DNA of 64,000 bases from CAMPKL01 sp963805925. Lineage in GTDB: Bacteria; Acidobacteriota; Terriglobia; Bryobacterales; UBA6623. The translations under genes were made by a program, and so were the position numbers. Under the pieces are notes generated by a model. The model saw nothing but the letters and a program-made list of their open reading frames with translations, did no database searches and had not been told where the DNA came from. The stretch spans positions 62,001-126,000 of the forward strand of contig CAWDWB010000010.1 in assembly GCA_963805925.1 (NCBI GenBank), written 5' to 3'. Of this stretch, positions 46,380 through 56,076 are shown piece by piece (the first letter of the stretch is position 1; each line of letters opens with the position of its first letter).

Positions 46380-47012
46380 ATGATGAATCTGCCCAACAGT
46401 CTGACGTTGTCCAGGATTTTCCTGGTCCCGGTCTTCTTGACCGTGTTGCTGAGCGGCGACTTCGAGCTGACGCTCGGCGGCGTCGTGATGAACGAAGATT
46501 GGCTCGCGCTGGTCATCTTTCTCTCGGCAGCCGCGACGGATTTCTTGGACGGCTACATCGCGCGCAGCCGCGGCCAGGTGACGACGCTCGGCAAGTTGCT
46601 CGATCCGATTGCCGACAAACTGCTGATCTCCGCGGCCTTCATTTCGCTGGTTGAACTGGACCGCGTGCCGGCCTGGATCGTTGTGGTGATTGTGGGCCGC
46701 GAATTTGCCGTGTCGGGATTGCGCTACGTCGCGCTGGCGGAAGGCTTGGCGATCTCTGCCAGTAATCTGGGCAAGGTCAAAATGGCGGCGCAGGTCGTCG
46801 CCGTGGCCTTGTTGCTCGTCGAACCGTATGGGGATATCTACGAGTTGCTGGCGTATCCTGCGCTGGCGATTGCGGTGGTGCTGACCGTCGTTTCGATGCT
46901 GGATTACTTCCGCGGATTCTGGGGCGTAGCGGACCCGACGGCGACTCGTACGGATGTCGACCTGATTGTGTTGCCTGAGCCCGGCAAGAAGCGAGACGCT
47001 TCGAATCGCTAG
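46380..47012 (+). CDS. pgsA: CDP-diacylglycerol-glycerol-3-phosphate 3-phosphatidyltransferase
   Basis: 210 residues from the first of two adjacent ATGs (46380, 46383). The CDP-alcohol phosphotransferase signature DGYIAR-x8-GKLLDPIADK (DGxxAR...GxxxDxxxD) is complete; starts NLPNSLTLSRIFLVPVF as usual. Four to five membrane helices. It makes phosphatidylglycerol phosphate. A soluble C-terminal tail (TATRTDVDLIVLPEPGKKR) overlaps the convergent PilZ gene by four bases. Confidence 0.95.
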   Translation: MMNLPNSLTLSRIFLVPVFLTVLLSGDFELTLGGVVMNEDWLALVIFLSAAATDFLDGYIARSRGQVTTLGKLLDPIADKLLISAAFISLVELDRVPAWIVVVIVGREFAVSGLRYVALAEGLAISASNLGKVKMAAQVVAVALLLVEPYGDIYELLAYPALAIAVVLTVVSMLDYFRGFWGVADPTATRTDVDLIVLPEPGKKRDASNR

Positions 47013-47590
47013 CCGGTGTAGGCGTCCGAAGGCTTGCGGATGAAGTGCAAGCCGATGCGATACTTGGGGCCCTTCTCCACGCAGTAGCGCACTTTTCCTA
47101 GACACTGCAGGGACTCGCCGAACACGCGTACGACAGCGGCGTCAGGAATTCGTTCTGCAACGATTAGCTGAAGCCCGTCTGAGGAGACGTCGGTGACTTC
47201 GGCCTCGCATCCGGAGCGGAACGTGTGCCCGCCCGTATCCCAGGCGATGGAGGCCTTTCCGGAGGTGCGCATGCGTTCTTCGCGGCGGCGCCCGGCGGAG
47301 ACATAGCTGAGATTGACGACGAATCCGTCAGTCATATCCAGCGTCTTCTCGACGACGACGCGATAGACGGATTGGCCGTCGCGGAGGGTGGCCATCTCGC
47401 GCAAATCCGGGGTCCGGGGAGCGACCACGGTGATTCCGCGCTCGCCGCGCCGCCGTACTTCACAGATGCAGGAGCGGGCTTCACCGTTAGAGGCGTACCA
47501 CTCAAGCTTGCCTAGTTGCAGGCGGGAGTCTTCGACCTCGCCTTGTGCGATATCGCCGTCGTCCGCCGTCTTGTGAACCGGGTCAAACAT
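47009..47590 (-). CDS. PilZ-domain protein
   Basis: 193 residues. A first region of about 95 residues is not recognised (GKLEWYASNGEARSCICEVRRRG). Residues from about 100 are PilZ: RREERMRTSGKASI (RxxxR-type binding site for c-di-GMP), TDVSSDGLQL (D/NxSxxG) and a closing YRIGLHFIRKP. It probably responds to c-di-GMP, which would fit control of exopolysaccharide, but no target is linked. Confidence 0.88.
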   Translation of the reverse strand: MFDPVHKTADDGDIAQGEVEDSRLQLGKLEWYASNGEARSCICEVRRRGERGITVVAPRTPDLREMATLRDGQSVYRVVVEKTLDMTDGFVVNLSYVSAGRRREERMRTSGKASIAWDTGGHTFRSGCEAEVTDVSSDGLQLIVAERIPDAAVVRVFGESLQCLGKVRYCVEKGPKYRIGLHFIRKPSDAYTG

Positions 47591-47687
47591 AAGTCTCCAT
47601 TACCAAGACTGCGCCCGGAAGGAGCGAAGCAGCCATAGGGTACGGGCCGTAGGGCGGGCGGGTAGTATGCCTCAGGCGAAAGACGGA

Positions 47688-48455
47688 CTAGCGGCCCAGC
47701 CAGCCGCCGTCGACGGGGATGGTGATGCCGGTGACGTAGTCCGAGGCTGAGGAGGCCAGAAACACGGCGGCGCCCTTGAGGTCGGCGGTCTCGCCCCACC
47801 GGCCGATGGGGATGCGGGACATGATCTGCGGATTGCGTAGCGGATCAGCCTGCAGCGCGGCAGTGACGTCGGTGCGGATATAGCCGGGGGCGATGCAGTT
47901 GACGCAAACGCCTTGACTGGACCACTCGTTCGAAAGAGCCATGGCAAGCTGCGGAATGGCGCCTTTGGCGGCCGCGTAACTCGGGACGTTGAGGCCGCCC
48001 TGAAAACTCAACATTGAGGCGGTAAAGACGATTTTGCCGCGTCCGCGCTCGATCATCCGCCGCCCGAACTCTCTGGCCAAGAAGAACTGCGCGTCGAGAT
48101 TGACCTGGATGACGCGATCCCAATATTCGTTCGGAAACTCCGCCGCCGGACTACGCAAGATGACCCCGGCGTTGTTCATGAGGATGTCGATCTCGGGGTG
48201 GTCCGCGTGTACCTGGCGGATGAAGGCGAACAGCGCCTTGCGGTCAGAGAAGTCGCATTCGTGGGCGAAAAAGTTGCGTCCCTTAGCGCGCACGTCGTCG
48301 GCAGCTGCTTCGGTATCGGACAGATGGCGGCTCACGCCGACGATGTCTGCGCCAGCTTCCGCGAGGGCGCAGGCGAGAGCGTGTCCGATGCCCTGATTAC
48401 AGCCAGTTACGAGTGCAGTCTTGCCATTTAACTTGAAGGCTTCGAGGATAGACAT
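47688..48455 (-). CDS. SDR-family oxidoreductase (KduD-like)
   Basis: 255 residues. NAD(P) site TGCNQGIGHALACALAEAG, NNAG at MNNAGVI, catalytic Ser in FTASMLSF, YxxxK in SYAAAKGAI, and a C-terminal ITIPVDGGWLGR. Closest in pattern to 2-deoxy-D-gluconate 3-dehydrogenase (KduD), part of uronate/pectin breakdown, which would match the mannonate-dehydratase and aldolase genes elsewhere in the window. Substrate is inferred. Next to the patatin gene on the same strand. Confidence 0.88.
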   Translation of the reverse strand: MSILEAFKLNGKTALVTGCNQGIGHALACALAEAGADIVGVSRHLSDTEAAADDVRAKGRNFFAHECDFSDRKALFAFIRQVHADHPEIDILMNNAGVILRSPAAEFPNEYWDRVIQVNLDAQFFLAREFGRRMIERGRGKIVFTASMLSFQGGLNVPSYAAAKGAIPQLAMALSNEWSSQGVCVNCIAPGYIRTDVTAALQADPLRNPQIMSRIPIGRWGETADLKGAAVFLASSASDYVTGITIPVDGGWLGR

Positions 48456-48473
48456 TACGGAACTTGCTTGCCG

Positions 48474-50180
48474 CTACTTGGGAGGTGCTTGGCCTTCGGG
48501 CAGGGGCACGGACTGCAGGGTGGCGCGCCAGATGTGGTTGCCGCGAAGGTCGAGGACGCCGCGGCGCAGGATGTCGCGCAGGGTGGTGGTACGGCGACCG
48601 CGCTCGAAGCGGCCGTCGAATTCCACGGTGCCGATTTCGCGGACGGCGGGAGCGATGCGGTAGAGCGGAATGATCCGCTTGAGCTCGCGATTGAAGGTCG
48701 CCTCGCCGGGCACGAGTTTGCCTTTAGGGCGATCGAGAGCGGCCATCGGATTTTCGGTGAGGAAGCGGTTCCAGGTGACTGTGCGGCGGATGTCGCGCTC
48801 GATCGCCCGCCGCAGCAGCGTGGTGAAGGTAGTAATGCCGGTTTCGAGGAAGTTGAAGACTTCGTTGCGGTCGTCGGCCGAGAGGGGATCCGTGACTGTG
48901 AGCGGATCAAGCTCAATCGAGATGACATGTGAGCAGGCAGAGTCAATTGCCAAGTGGATGGGGCTGTTGTTGAGGACGCCGCCGTCCACGAAACGATGCC
49001 GGACGTCGGTCCTGCTGCCGGGGCCGTAGATGCCGATCTCTTGCGAGGGGAAGGCGCCGGGAACGGCGGTGGAGGCGATGACGCATTGCAACAGGTTTTG
49101 CCCGCGGGTGAACAGCGCGCCCGGTATGGCGTCGCATTGCCTGGCTTTGTCGTCGTCGCAGTCGAGTTGCACGGCCAGCCAGCCGTTGCGGATCAGATGG
49201 CGGTAGGTATCCGGCCGAACCAGCGTGAATAAGCATTCACGACCGACGGTGATGTCGGTGGCGGTGATGATCAGCTCCGGCAATTCGTCCTGGCGGTCGT
49301 ACCACTCCTTGACGAGGTCTTGGCTCAGCACACGGGCGCGGTCGAGGCTCTGCTCGTGGGAGCGCCGCCAGGGCTGGCTGAGGTCGCCGTTGGGGCCGGT
49401 GTTAGCGAGTAATTGGAGTAGGGGCGTGTCCAGGAAGAAGCTGGTGTAGAACATCTTCTTGAGGACAAAAAGCATCGCGGCGAGACCCAGCAGCGAGAGG
49501 CCTCCCAGAACGGCTAGCTGCAACGCCGGGCCGCCTTCGGCCCCACCCCAACTGCGCATGAACGGCGGCAGCCAGTTCTCCAGCTCGAGGAAGAAAATGA
49601 CCGAAACGAACAGGAACGGGTTGAACAGAAAGACGGAGAGGACGACGGTGAGTCCCAGGCCCCAGCGTCGCAGCGGCGTGTTGACGCCGCGGGTAGCCAG
49701 ATCGATCATCCAGGATCGCCGTCCGACGATCCACTCGGAAGTGTTCTTATTGCGGTCGAGGTAGGACCAGATGGAAGCGATGAATGTGGAGAAGGGCTGC
49801 TTGATTTCGGGGTCTTCGCGGAGTTGCGGGTTGTCTTTGCCCAGCGCTTCGAGAAAGATGCCGTAGCCGTTGAGAGCGCCGGCGGATGTCCCCAAAATGA
49901 TGTCGGGATGCAGACCGCGCTCCTTCATGTGTCCCATGAGCGTCTCTAGGGCGCCGGCGCTATAGACCCCAGCGGCTCCGCCTCCGCTGATGGCTAGGGC
50001 GATCTTGCGGTGCTCCGGGGCGATGGGGCGGGATTCCAACGAAGCCCCGCCGAACAGGCGTTTGCCGCCGCGGATGACTTCGTACTGGAGGTCATTGAGC
50101 AGCTCGTCGACGCTCAAATAGGCAGGCCGAAGCCGCTCGGCGGCTTCGGTTGGGACTGGTTCGTGTGGCTGTGAAGACAT
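48474..50180 (-). CDS. Patatin-like phospholipase with membrane anchors
   Basis: 568 residues. The oxyanion hole is ISGGGAAGVYSAG (about 65-76), the nucleophile Ser99 in GTSAG, and the aspartate in FVDGGVLNNSP. Between them, about residues 170-255, lie two to three hydrophobic helices (LTVVLSVFLFNPFLFVSVIFFLE cited in part: VVLSVFLFNPFLFVSVIF; LAVLGGLSLLGLAAMLFVL), an insertion not present in soluble patatins. Ser/Asp dyad acyl hydrolase anchored in the inner membrane. Substrate unknown. Confidence 0.88.
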   Translation of the reverse strand: MSSQPHEPVPTEAAERLRPAYLSVDELLNDLQYEVIRGGKRLFGGASLESRPIAPEHRKIALAISGGGAAGVYSAGALETLMGHMKERGLHPDIILGTSAGALNGYGIFLEALGKDNPQLREDPEIKQPFSTFIASIWSYLDRNKNTSEWIVGRRSWMIDLATRGVNTPLRRWGLGLTVVLSVFLFNPFLFVSVIFFLELENWLPPFMRSWGGAEGGPALQLAVLGGLSLLGLAAMLFVLKKMFYTSFFLDTPLLQLLANTGPNGDLSQPWRRSHEQSLDRARVLSQDLVKEWYDRQDELPELIITATDITVGRECLFTLVRPDTYRHLIRNGWLAVQLDCDDDKARQCDAIPGALFTRGQNLLQCVIASTAVPGAFPSQEIGIYGPGSRTDVRHRFVDGGVLNNSPIHLAIDSACSHVISIELDPLTVTDPLSADDRNEVFNFLETGITTFTTLLRRAIERDIRRTVTWNRFLTENPMAALDRPKGKLVPGEATFNRELKRIIPLYRIAPAVREIGTVEFDGRFERGRRTTTLRDILRRGVLDLRGNHIWRATLQSVPLPEGQAPPK

Positions 50181-50266
50181 CCTAGCCAGCCGCTCCTTGA
50201 CGTGAGACGTCCCAGGAGCGCGCTTGGTTGACTCAAACCAGGATAACGCGGCTGTCTGCCGCTGGA

Positions 50267-51688
50267 CTAGATGTCGTAGTAGAGCGAGAACTCGTAGGGG
50301 TGCGGACGCTGGCGGATAGCGTCGACCTCCGCGGATCGCTTGTACTCGATATAGCTCTGGATTAACTCATCGGTGAAAACGTCGTTGCGGGTGAGGAACT
50401 CGTGATCCTTTTCGAGCGCATCGAGAGCTCCTTCGAGTGAGCTGGGCAGGGCGGGGACGTGCCGCAACTCTTCGGGCGAAAGGTCGTAGATGTCGTGATC
50501 GAGCGGCTCGCCGGGCTCGATCTTGTTCTGTACGCCGTCGAGGCCTGCCATCAACATAGCCGAGAAGGCCAAGTAGGGGTTGCAGGACGGGTCGGGATAA
50601 CGCAGTTCGACGCGTTTGCCTTCCGCTTTGGCGGAGTACATGGGGATGCGGCAGGCTGCTGACCGGTTGCGTCGCGAGTAGGCCAGGTTGACCGGCGCTT
50701 CAAATCCGGGGACCAGGCGCTTATAGCTATTGGTCGTGGGTGCGCAGATGGCGGCCAACGCGGCAGAGTGCTTGAGCAGGCCGCCGATGTAGTACAGGGC
50801 GGTTTCGCTCAGGCCGGCGTACTGGTCGCCGGCGAATAGCGGCTCGCCGTCTTTCCAGATCGACTGGTGCGTGTGCATGCCGGAACCGTTGTCGTCCCAT
50901 AGCGGCTTGGGCATGAAGGTCGCGGTGCGGCCGTGCTCGAAGGCCACGTTTCGCACGATGTTCTTGTAGAGCATCATGTTGTCGGCGGACTTGAGCAGGG
51001 TGTCGTACTTCTGATCGATTTCGCACTGGCCGCCGGTGGCGACTTCGTGATGGTGGCACTCGACTTCGATGCCGCAGCTCATCATGATGTCGACCATCTC
51101 GGCACGGATGTTCATGTGATGGTCGGTCGGCGGAACAGGGAAGTAGCCTTCCTTGTAGCGCGGCCGGTAGCCGAGGTTGTTGTCGGCGCGTCCGGAGTTC
51201 CAGCGGCCTTCTTCGGCGTCGATGTAATAGAAGCCGAAGTTCTGACGCTGATCGAAGCGGATGTTGTCGAAGATGAAGAACTCAGCCTCGGCCCCGAAGT
51301 AGGCCGCATCGCCGATGCCTGTGGTGGCCAGGTACCGCTCGGCTTTCTGGGCGATCCAGCGCGGGTCGCGCTCATAGTGCTGCTTGGTGATCGGGTCGAC
51401 TACGGTGCAGATGATGACCAGAGTGGGCGCGTCGGTGAACGGATCCATGAAGATCGCGTTGGGGTCGGGCATGATGAGCATGTCCGATTCGCTAATGGCC
51501 TGCCAGCCGCGAATGCTGGAACCGTCGAAGCCGAAACCCTCCTCGAAGCTGTCTTCGGTGAGCATGCCGATGGGGTAGGAGACATGCTGCCAAAGGCCAG
51601 GCAAGTCAGCGAAACGCAGATCAAGCATCCTAGCGTCGTTGTCTTGGGCGAATTGAAGGGCTTCGGCGGGGGTTCGTTGCGCGCTCAT
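50267..51688 (-). CDS. glnA: Glutamine synthetase type I
   Basis: 473 residues. Opens like GS-I (RTPAEALQFAQDNDARMLDLRFADLPG), followed by GFGFDGSSIRGW, AEAEFFIFD, GQCEIDQKY, NGSGMHTHQSIW and NRSAACRIP. The region IYDLSPEELR near the C-terminus holds the tyrosine (about 401) that in enteric GS-I is adenylylated, so GlnE-type control is plausible. Divergent from the cytochrome gene across about 150 bp. Confidence 0.97.
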   Translation of the reverse strand: MSAQRTPAEALQFAQDNDARMLDLRFADLPGLWQHVSYPIGMLTEDSFEEGFGFDGSSIRGWQAISESDMLIMPDPNAIFMDPFTDAPTLVIICTVVDPITKQHYERDPRWIAQKAERYLATTGIGDAAYFGAEAEFFIFDNIRFDQRQNFGFYYIDAEEGRWNSGRADNNLGYRPRYKEGYFPVPPTDHHMNIRAEMVDIMMSCGIEVECHHHEVATGGQCEIDQKYDTLLKSADNMMLYKNIVRNVAFEHGRTATFMPKPLWDDNGSGMHTHQSIWKDGEPLFAGDQYAGLSETALYYIGGLLKHSAALAAICAPTTNSYKRLVPGFEAPVNLAYSRRNRSAACRIPMYSAKAEGKRVELRYPDPSCNPYLAFSAMLMAGLDGVQNKIEPGEPLDHDIYDLSPEELRHVPALPSSLEGALDALEKDHEFLTRNDVFTDELIQSYIEYKRSAEVDAIRQRPHPYEFSLYYDI

Positions 51689-51835
51689 GGCTACTCTAAA
51701 GGTAGGCGAAAAGGGGGCTTAGCCGCGACTGTGGGCGGGAGAAACCGCATCGTAGCATGGGAACGGGCGAGGGCCGCGGTTAATAGGGCTGGATGGGTGC
51801 TTGAGACGGCCTATAACGCTAAGATAATGTGACAA

Positions 51836-54598
51836 ATGACCAAGGCTCGCTGGATTGGCGCGTTGTCCGTGCTGCTCGTTTTGAACGCGGGTTACCTGTG
51901 GGCGTTTGCTCAACCAAATCTCTTCTATGTGGGCAACGTCTTGGCCCATGTGGCGATCGGTGCGATTCTGGCCGTTTTGGCCTTTACGCAGCGGTCTCTG
52001 CTTAAGGAGCTCTGGCAGGGGCTTGGGCGCGTGTCGGCAGTGTTGCTGGGCGTCGCCGCGGTTCTCGGGGTGGTGCTGTGTTTCATCGGCGCGACGTATC
52101 CGCATATCGCGGTCGTTGTGATCCATGGGGCGGCCGGGTTCCTGGGCATGGCGCTGGCGGCTGCTCACTTTTGGGGTAAACGCCCTGACTTTGGTAAGTG
52201 GGTTATCCTCGCGGTTTGCTTGGCGCTGCTGATGCCGGCTGGAGAGGCCTTGCGCCATCGCTTCATGCCGACGCAGGGCAAGGAGCGCATCATCAATCCG
52301 ACGACGGCTCCGCTGTCGATGGACGGCGAAGGCGGCGGCCCGGACGGCCCGTTCTTCCCTTCGTCGGCCACGACGAACGTCGGCGGCTTGATTCCGTCTG
52401 AATTTTTCCTCGATTCGAAAGCTTGCGGCGAGTGCCACGTGGATATCTACGAGCAATGGGAAAGCTCGATGCACCACTTCTCGTCGTTCAACAACCAGTT
52501 CTATCGCAAGGCGATCGAGTACATGCAGGAGACGGAAGGCGTGCAGTCGTCGAAGTGGTGCGCGGGCTGCCATGACCACGCGATGTTCTTCAACGGGCGC
52601 TTTGAGAAGCCGGCCATTGAGCAGATCGATACTCCGCAAGCTCACGCGGGCCTAGGCTGCATGTCGTGCCACTCCATCACGCACGTGCCGAGCACGATGG
52701 GCAACGGCGGCTTTGAGATGACCTATCCGCCGCTGCACGAGTTGATGACGACCAAGAACAAGCTGGTGCATGCGTTAAACGAGTACGTGACGAACACGGC
52801 GCCGGCGGCCCATCGCACGGCCTTCATGAAGCCCTTTATGCAGGAAGATACCTCGGAGTTTTGCTCGACCTGCCACAAGGTGCACTTGGACAAGCCGGTG
52901 AACAACTACCGTTGGTTCCGGGGTTTCAATACCTACGACAACTGGCAAGGAAGCGGCGTTTCGGGATTTGGGGCGCGATCGTTCTATTACCCGCCGGCCT
53001 CGCAAACATGCGCCGATTGCCACATGCCGTTGGTCGATTCGCACTATCCAGGCGCCAAGAACGGCAAGATCCGCTCGCATAACTTTGCGGCGGCGAATAC
53101 GGCTGTGCCCTACGTCAACCAGGACGAGACGCAGCTCAAGGCGACCACGGACTTTCTGACGAACGACATCGTTTCGGTGGATATCTTCGCTGTGTCCCCG
53201 GTGATGGCTAACGCCAGCGGTCCGGAGATGCGCAGGACTTCGTCGGACGAGTTCCAGATGGCGACGACCTTCGCCGTGGGCGAGGAATCCGGCAACGCCT
53301 CCGGGCCGGTGGTGATTCGCGATGTCGGCGAAATCTCCGCGCCGGTCGACCGCACGCAGCCGACGTTGCAGGCGGGCTCCAAGGTGAAGGTGGACGTCGT
53401 TGTCCGCACCAAGAAGGTCGGGCACTTCTTCCCCAGCGGTACGGTGGACTCGTTCGACGTATGGGTTGAGTTGAAGGCAACGGACGCGACGGGCAAGCCG
53501 ATTTTCTGGAGCGGGGAAGTCGAGGACGGCGGTAAGGGGCCTGTCGAACCGGGCGCGCACTTCTATCGCTCGTACATGCTCGACGCGCACGGCAACCCCA
53601 TCGACAAGCGCAACGCCTTCCATGCCAGGACGGTGCTCTATGCGCGGCTAATTCCGCCGGGAGCGGCGGACACGGTTCACTACGAGATGGCCATACCGGC
53701 TGATGCGAAGGGTCCGATCAAAGTCGAGGCCAAGTTGAACTATCGCAAGTTCGCCCATTCGTATACGCAGTTCGCTTACGCGGGCAAGGCGAACGACGAC
53801 GGCGAGTTCGGCAAGGATTTCGACGACAGGACTTTCGATTATTCGCCGGAGAATATTCCGGCGAATGTGTCGGGCAAGATCAAGGACCGCATTCCCGAAC
53901 TGCCGATTGTGGTGATGGCTTCGGACACGGTGGAGCTAGCGTTGGGCGAGGGCGAGACCGTATGGAAGCCGGCAGTTCAGGCGGATGACTACATTCGCTG
54001 GAACGATTACGGCATCGGCTTGCTGCTGCAAGGGGACATTCGCGGAGCGCAGTACGCGTTTGAGCGAGTGACCGAGGCCAAGCCGGACTACGCGGACGGC
54101 TGGCTGAACATGGCGCGCGCTTTGCTGCTCGAAGGCCGTCCTGGGGACGCCCGGCCTTTTATCAACAAGGCGATGGAGATTGACGGCTCGCTGGCCAGGG
54201 TGCATTTCTTCAAGGCGATGGCCGACAAGCGCGAAGGCCTGTACGACGATGCGCTGGAGAACCTGCGCTTTGTGGAGTCGCAGTACCCGAAGGATCGCGT
54301 CACGCTCAACGAGATTGCGCGCATTCTGTTCTTGCGGCGCGAGTATCAGAACGCGCTGGGCTATCTCGGACGCGTCGCCGAGATCGATCCCGAAGACCTG
54401 CAGATGCACTACACGGCGATGCTTTGCTATCGCGGCTTGGGCGACGCCGAGCAGGCGGATCGTGAAAAGGCGCTGTTTGAGCGATTCAAAATCGACGAGA
54501 AGTCTCAGGTCATCGCCGGAGACGTGCGGCGGCAAAAATTGGAAGACAACAACGAACGGAATCCGCTGCACGCCCACGTGTCGGTGAAGCTGCCATAA
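51836..54598 (+). CDS. Five-heme cytochrome c with membrane anchors and TPR domain
   Basis: 920 residues. Four N-terminal membrane helices (residues about 5-135) are followed by five CxxCH heme motifs: CGECH (~197), CAGCH (~242), CMSCH (~276), CSTCH (~344), CADCH (~393), in a cytochrome c554-like arrangement. Residues ~440-680 form a beta-rich region, and ~720-890 TPR repeats (GDIRGAQYAFERVTEAKPDYADGWLNMARALLLEG cited in part: AQYAFERVTEAKPDYADGWL). Probably a membrane-bound periplasmic electron-transfer or nitrogen/sulfur redox protein whose TPRs recruit partners. The partner is unknown. Confidence 0.9.
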   Translation: MTKARWIGALSVLLVLNAGYLWAFAQPNLFYVGNVLAHVAIGAILAVLAFTQRSLLKELWQGLGRVSAVLLGVAAVLGVVLCFIGATYPHIAVVVIHGAAGFLGMALAAAHFWGKRPDFGKWVILAVCLALLMPAGEALRHRFMPTQGKERIINPTTAPLSMDGEGGGPDGPFFPSSATTNVGGLIPSEFFLDSKACGECHVDIYEQWESSMHHFSSFNNQFYRKAIEYMQETEGVQSSKWCAGCHDHAMFFNGRFEKPAIEQIDTPQAHAGLGCMSCHSITHVPSTMGNGGFEMTYPPLHELMTTKNKLVHALNEYVTNTAPAAHRTAFMKPFMQEDTSEFCSTCHKVHLDKPVNNYRWFRGFNTYDNWQGSGVSGFGARSFYYPPASQTCADCHMPLVDSHYPGAKNGKIRSHNFAAANTAVPYVNQDETQLKATTDFLTNDIVSVDIFAVSPVMANASGPEMRRTSSDEFQMATTFAVGEESGNASGPVVIRDVGEISAPVDRTQPTLQAGSKVKVDVVVRTKKVGHFFPSGTVDSFDVWVELKATDATGKPIFWSGEVEDGGKGPVEPGAHFYRSYMLDAHGNPIDKRNAFHARTVLYARLIPPGAADTVHYEMAIPADAKGPIKVEAKLNYRKFAHSYTQFAYAGKANDDGEFGKDFDDRTFDYSPENIPANVSGKIKDRIPELPIVVMASDTVELALGEGETVWKPAVQADDYIRWNDYGIGLLLQGDIRGAQYAFERVTEAKPDYADGWLNMARALLLEGRPGDARPFINKAMEIDGSLARVHFFKAMADKREGLYDDALENLRFVESQYPKDRVTLNEIARILFLRREYQNALGYLGRVAEIDPEDLQMHYTAMLCYRGLGDAEQADREKALFERFKIDEKSQVIAGDVRRQKLEDNNERNPLHAHVSVKLP

Positions 54599-54607
54599 TC
54601 GCCACCG

Positions 54608-55708
54608 ATGGAACCGCTAAAAATCGCTCTACTTGGCCTGGGTCAAGCGGCGCAGAACATTCATCTGCCGGCCCTGCGCGGCCTCACTGGGCAGTTTGAG
54701 CTGGCAGCACTCTGCGACCCGGACGGTGCCGCGCGCGAGGCTGCGAAGGCGGCAGCGCCGGGGGCGAAGGTTTACGCCGACCCTTACGAGCTGATCCGCG
54801 ATGGCGGTGTCGATGCGGTGGATATTTCGAGCCCGCCGTCTTTGCATTGCGAACAGGCTTGCGCCGCGCTAGCGGCGGGACTGCATGTGTTTTGCGAAAA
54901 GCCGATCGGCATGACGCTGACCGAGGCGGACCGTATGCTTGCCGCGGCGGAAGAATCGAAGAGGACGTTGGCGGTGAATGGCCAGTTCCCTGATATGGCG
55001 ATCCACCAAGCCGCGCAGACGGAGATCGGTTCGCCGCGGTTCGGAAGGTTGTTACTGATGCAGGCGACACAGTCGTTCCGCACCACCGAGGTGACTGAGT
55101 CGGGTTGGCGCAAGGACGCTCCGCGCCGCGTGGCGTTCGACTTTGGCGTCCATCTGTTTGATCTGAGCACGTTCTTCTTCGGCGAGTTGCCGGCGTCGAT
55201 CTGTTGCACGATCTCGTCGCTGGGCACACCAATTCCAGAGGCGGCGACTTCGATTACGTTGGAGTTCCCTTCAGGCGGCGCAGCGAGTTTCGTGCTGAAT
55301 CGTGTGAGCGCGGGCGAAGAGCGCTACTGCGACATCGTGCTCACGGGCGTCGGTTCCGAGGCGCGGTGTGCAATTGGGGGCAGGGCGGACTTGGAGTTCG
55401 GCATTGCCGCACGCTCGCGGATGCCCTACGCGCGGGCGCGCTTCGCGATGGGCGGAACGGCGGAGCGCATTCAGGCGGGCCGCTCACAACTGCTGGCGCG
55501 GGAGGGCTCGAACCCCTTTGCGGCGGCTACGGCTGTTCGCCTGCGGGCTTTCTTCGACGAGGTTCGGCGGGATATGCCGATGCCTCGCGGCGCGGCTTAT
55601 CACCGCGAGATGCTGGCCTTGGCCCTAGTGGCGTACGAGTCGGCCGAGACGGGCCGGCGGATCGACATGGCCGAACGCTACGCGCCGACGTCCGCCTTCT
55701 GCTGCTAG
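54608..55708 (+). CDS. Gfo/Idh/MocA-family oxidoreductase
   Basis: 366 residues. N-terminal Rossmann fold LLGLGQAAQNIHLPAL, CDPDGAAREAA, and the family EKP motif in FCEKPIGMTLTEAD. The catalytic Lys-His region follows (DFGVHLFDLSTFFFGE). It probably oxidises a sugar or inositol-type polyol with NAD(P). Starts nine bases after the cytochrome gene on the same strand. Convergent with the cyclophilin-like gene, with a four-base overlap. Confidence 0.92.
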   Translation: MEPLKIALLGLGQAAQNIHLPALRGLTGQFELAALCDPDGAAREAAKAAAPGAKVYADPYELIRDGGVDAVDISSPPSLHCEQACAALAAGLHVFCEKPIGMTLTEADRMLAAAEESKRTLAVNGQFPDMAIHQAAQTEIGSPRFGRLLLMQATQSFRTTEVTESGWRKDAPRRVAFDFGVHLFDLSTFFFGELPASICCTISSLGTPIPEAATSITLEFPSGGAASFVLNRVSAGEERYCDIVLTGVGSEARCAIGGRADLEFGIAARSRMPYARARFAMGGTAERIQAGRSQLLAREGSNPFAAATAVRLRAFFDEVRRDMPMPRGAAYHREMLALALVAYESAETGRRIDMAERYAPTSAFCC

Positions 55709-56076
55709 TCGAACTCGACCAGCACGCCTGTCGCCGTCACACGCTTCAGGTCGTCGACGTTCAGCACACGTCCCACGACGTTGACGGGACTCGCGGCGCG
55801 GCACTCGCTGCCCTCACTCGCCGGCGTCGGCCCCCAGAACAGGCAAAGACAATTGTCGGGAGGCCAGAAAGCGATGTCGCCCGCCTCCACGACGTCGCTC
55901 GCGCCGGGCTCTTCTTCTGCCTCCACCGGGATGGGGAAGTAGAGTTCGCTCCCCCAATAGGACCCGCGGGCCGATACGGGCAGCGCGTCGTAAATCAGGT
56001 TGGCCGTGGGCGTGTCATACCACTGTGCCTCAAGGGAAATCTCCCCGACGATGATGCGTAAGGTGCGGTCGGACAT
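55705..56076 (-). CDS. Cyclophilin-like fold protein
   Basis: 123 residues. The pattern LPVSARGSYWGSELYFPIPV, EAGDIAFWPPDNCLCLFWGPTP (about residues 32-86) and SPVNVVGRV matches the TM1367/DUF3830-type cyclophilin-like family, whose members lack known prolyl-isomerase activity. Isolated gene at the left edge of a degenerate region. Role unknown. Confidence 0.82.
   Translation of the reverse strand: MSDRTLRIIVGEISLEAQWYDTPTANLIYDALPVSARGSYWGSELYFPIPVEAEEEPGASDVVEAGDIAFWPPDNCLCLFWGPTPASEGSECRAASPVNVVGRVLNVDDLKRVTATGVLVEFD

Noticed and set aside
51719..52645. A 308-codon minus-strand ORF over the cytochrome's N-terminus.
   Set aside because: Antisense shadow of the four membrane helices; His/Arg-rich and unrecognisable.
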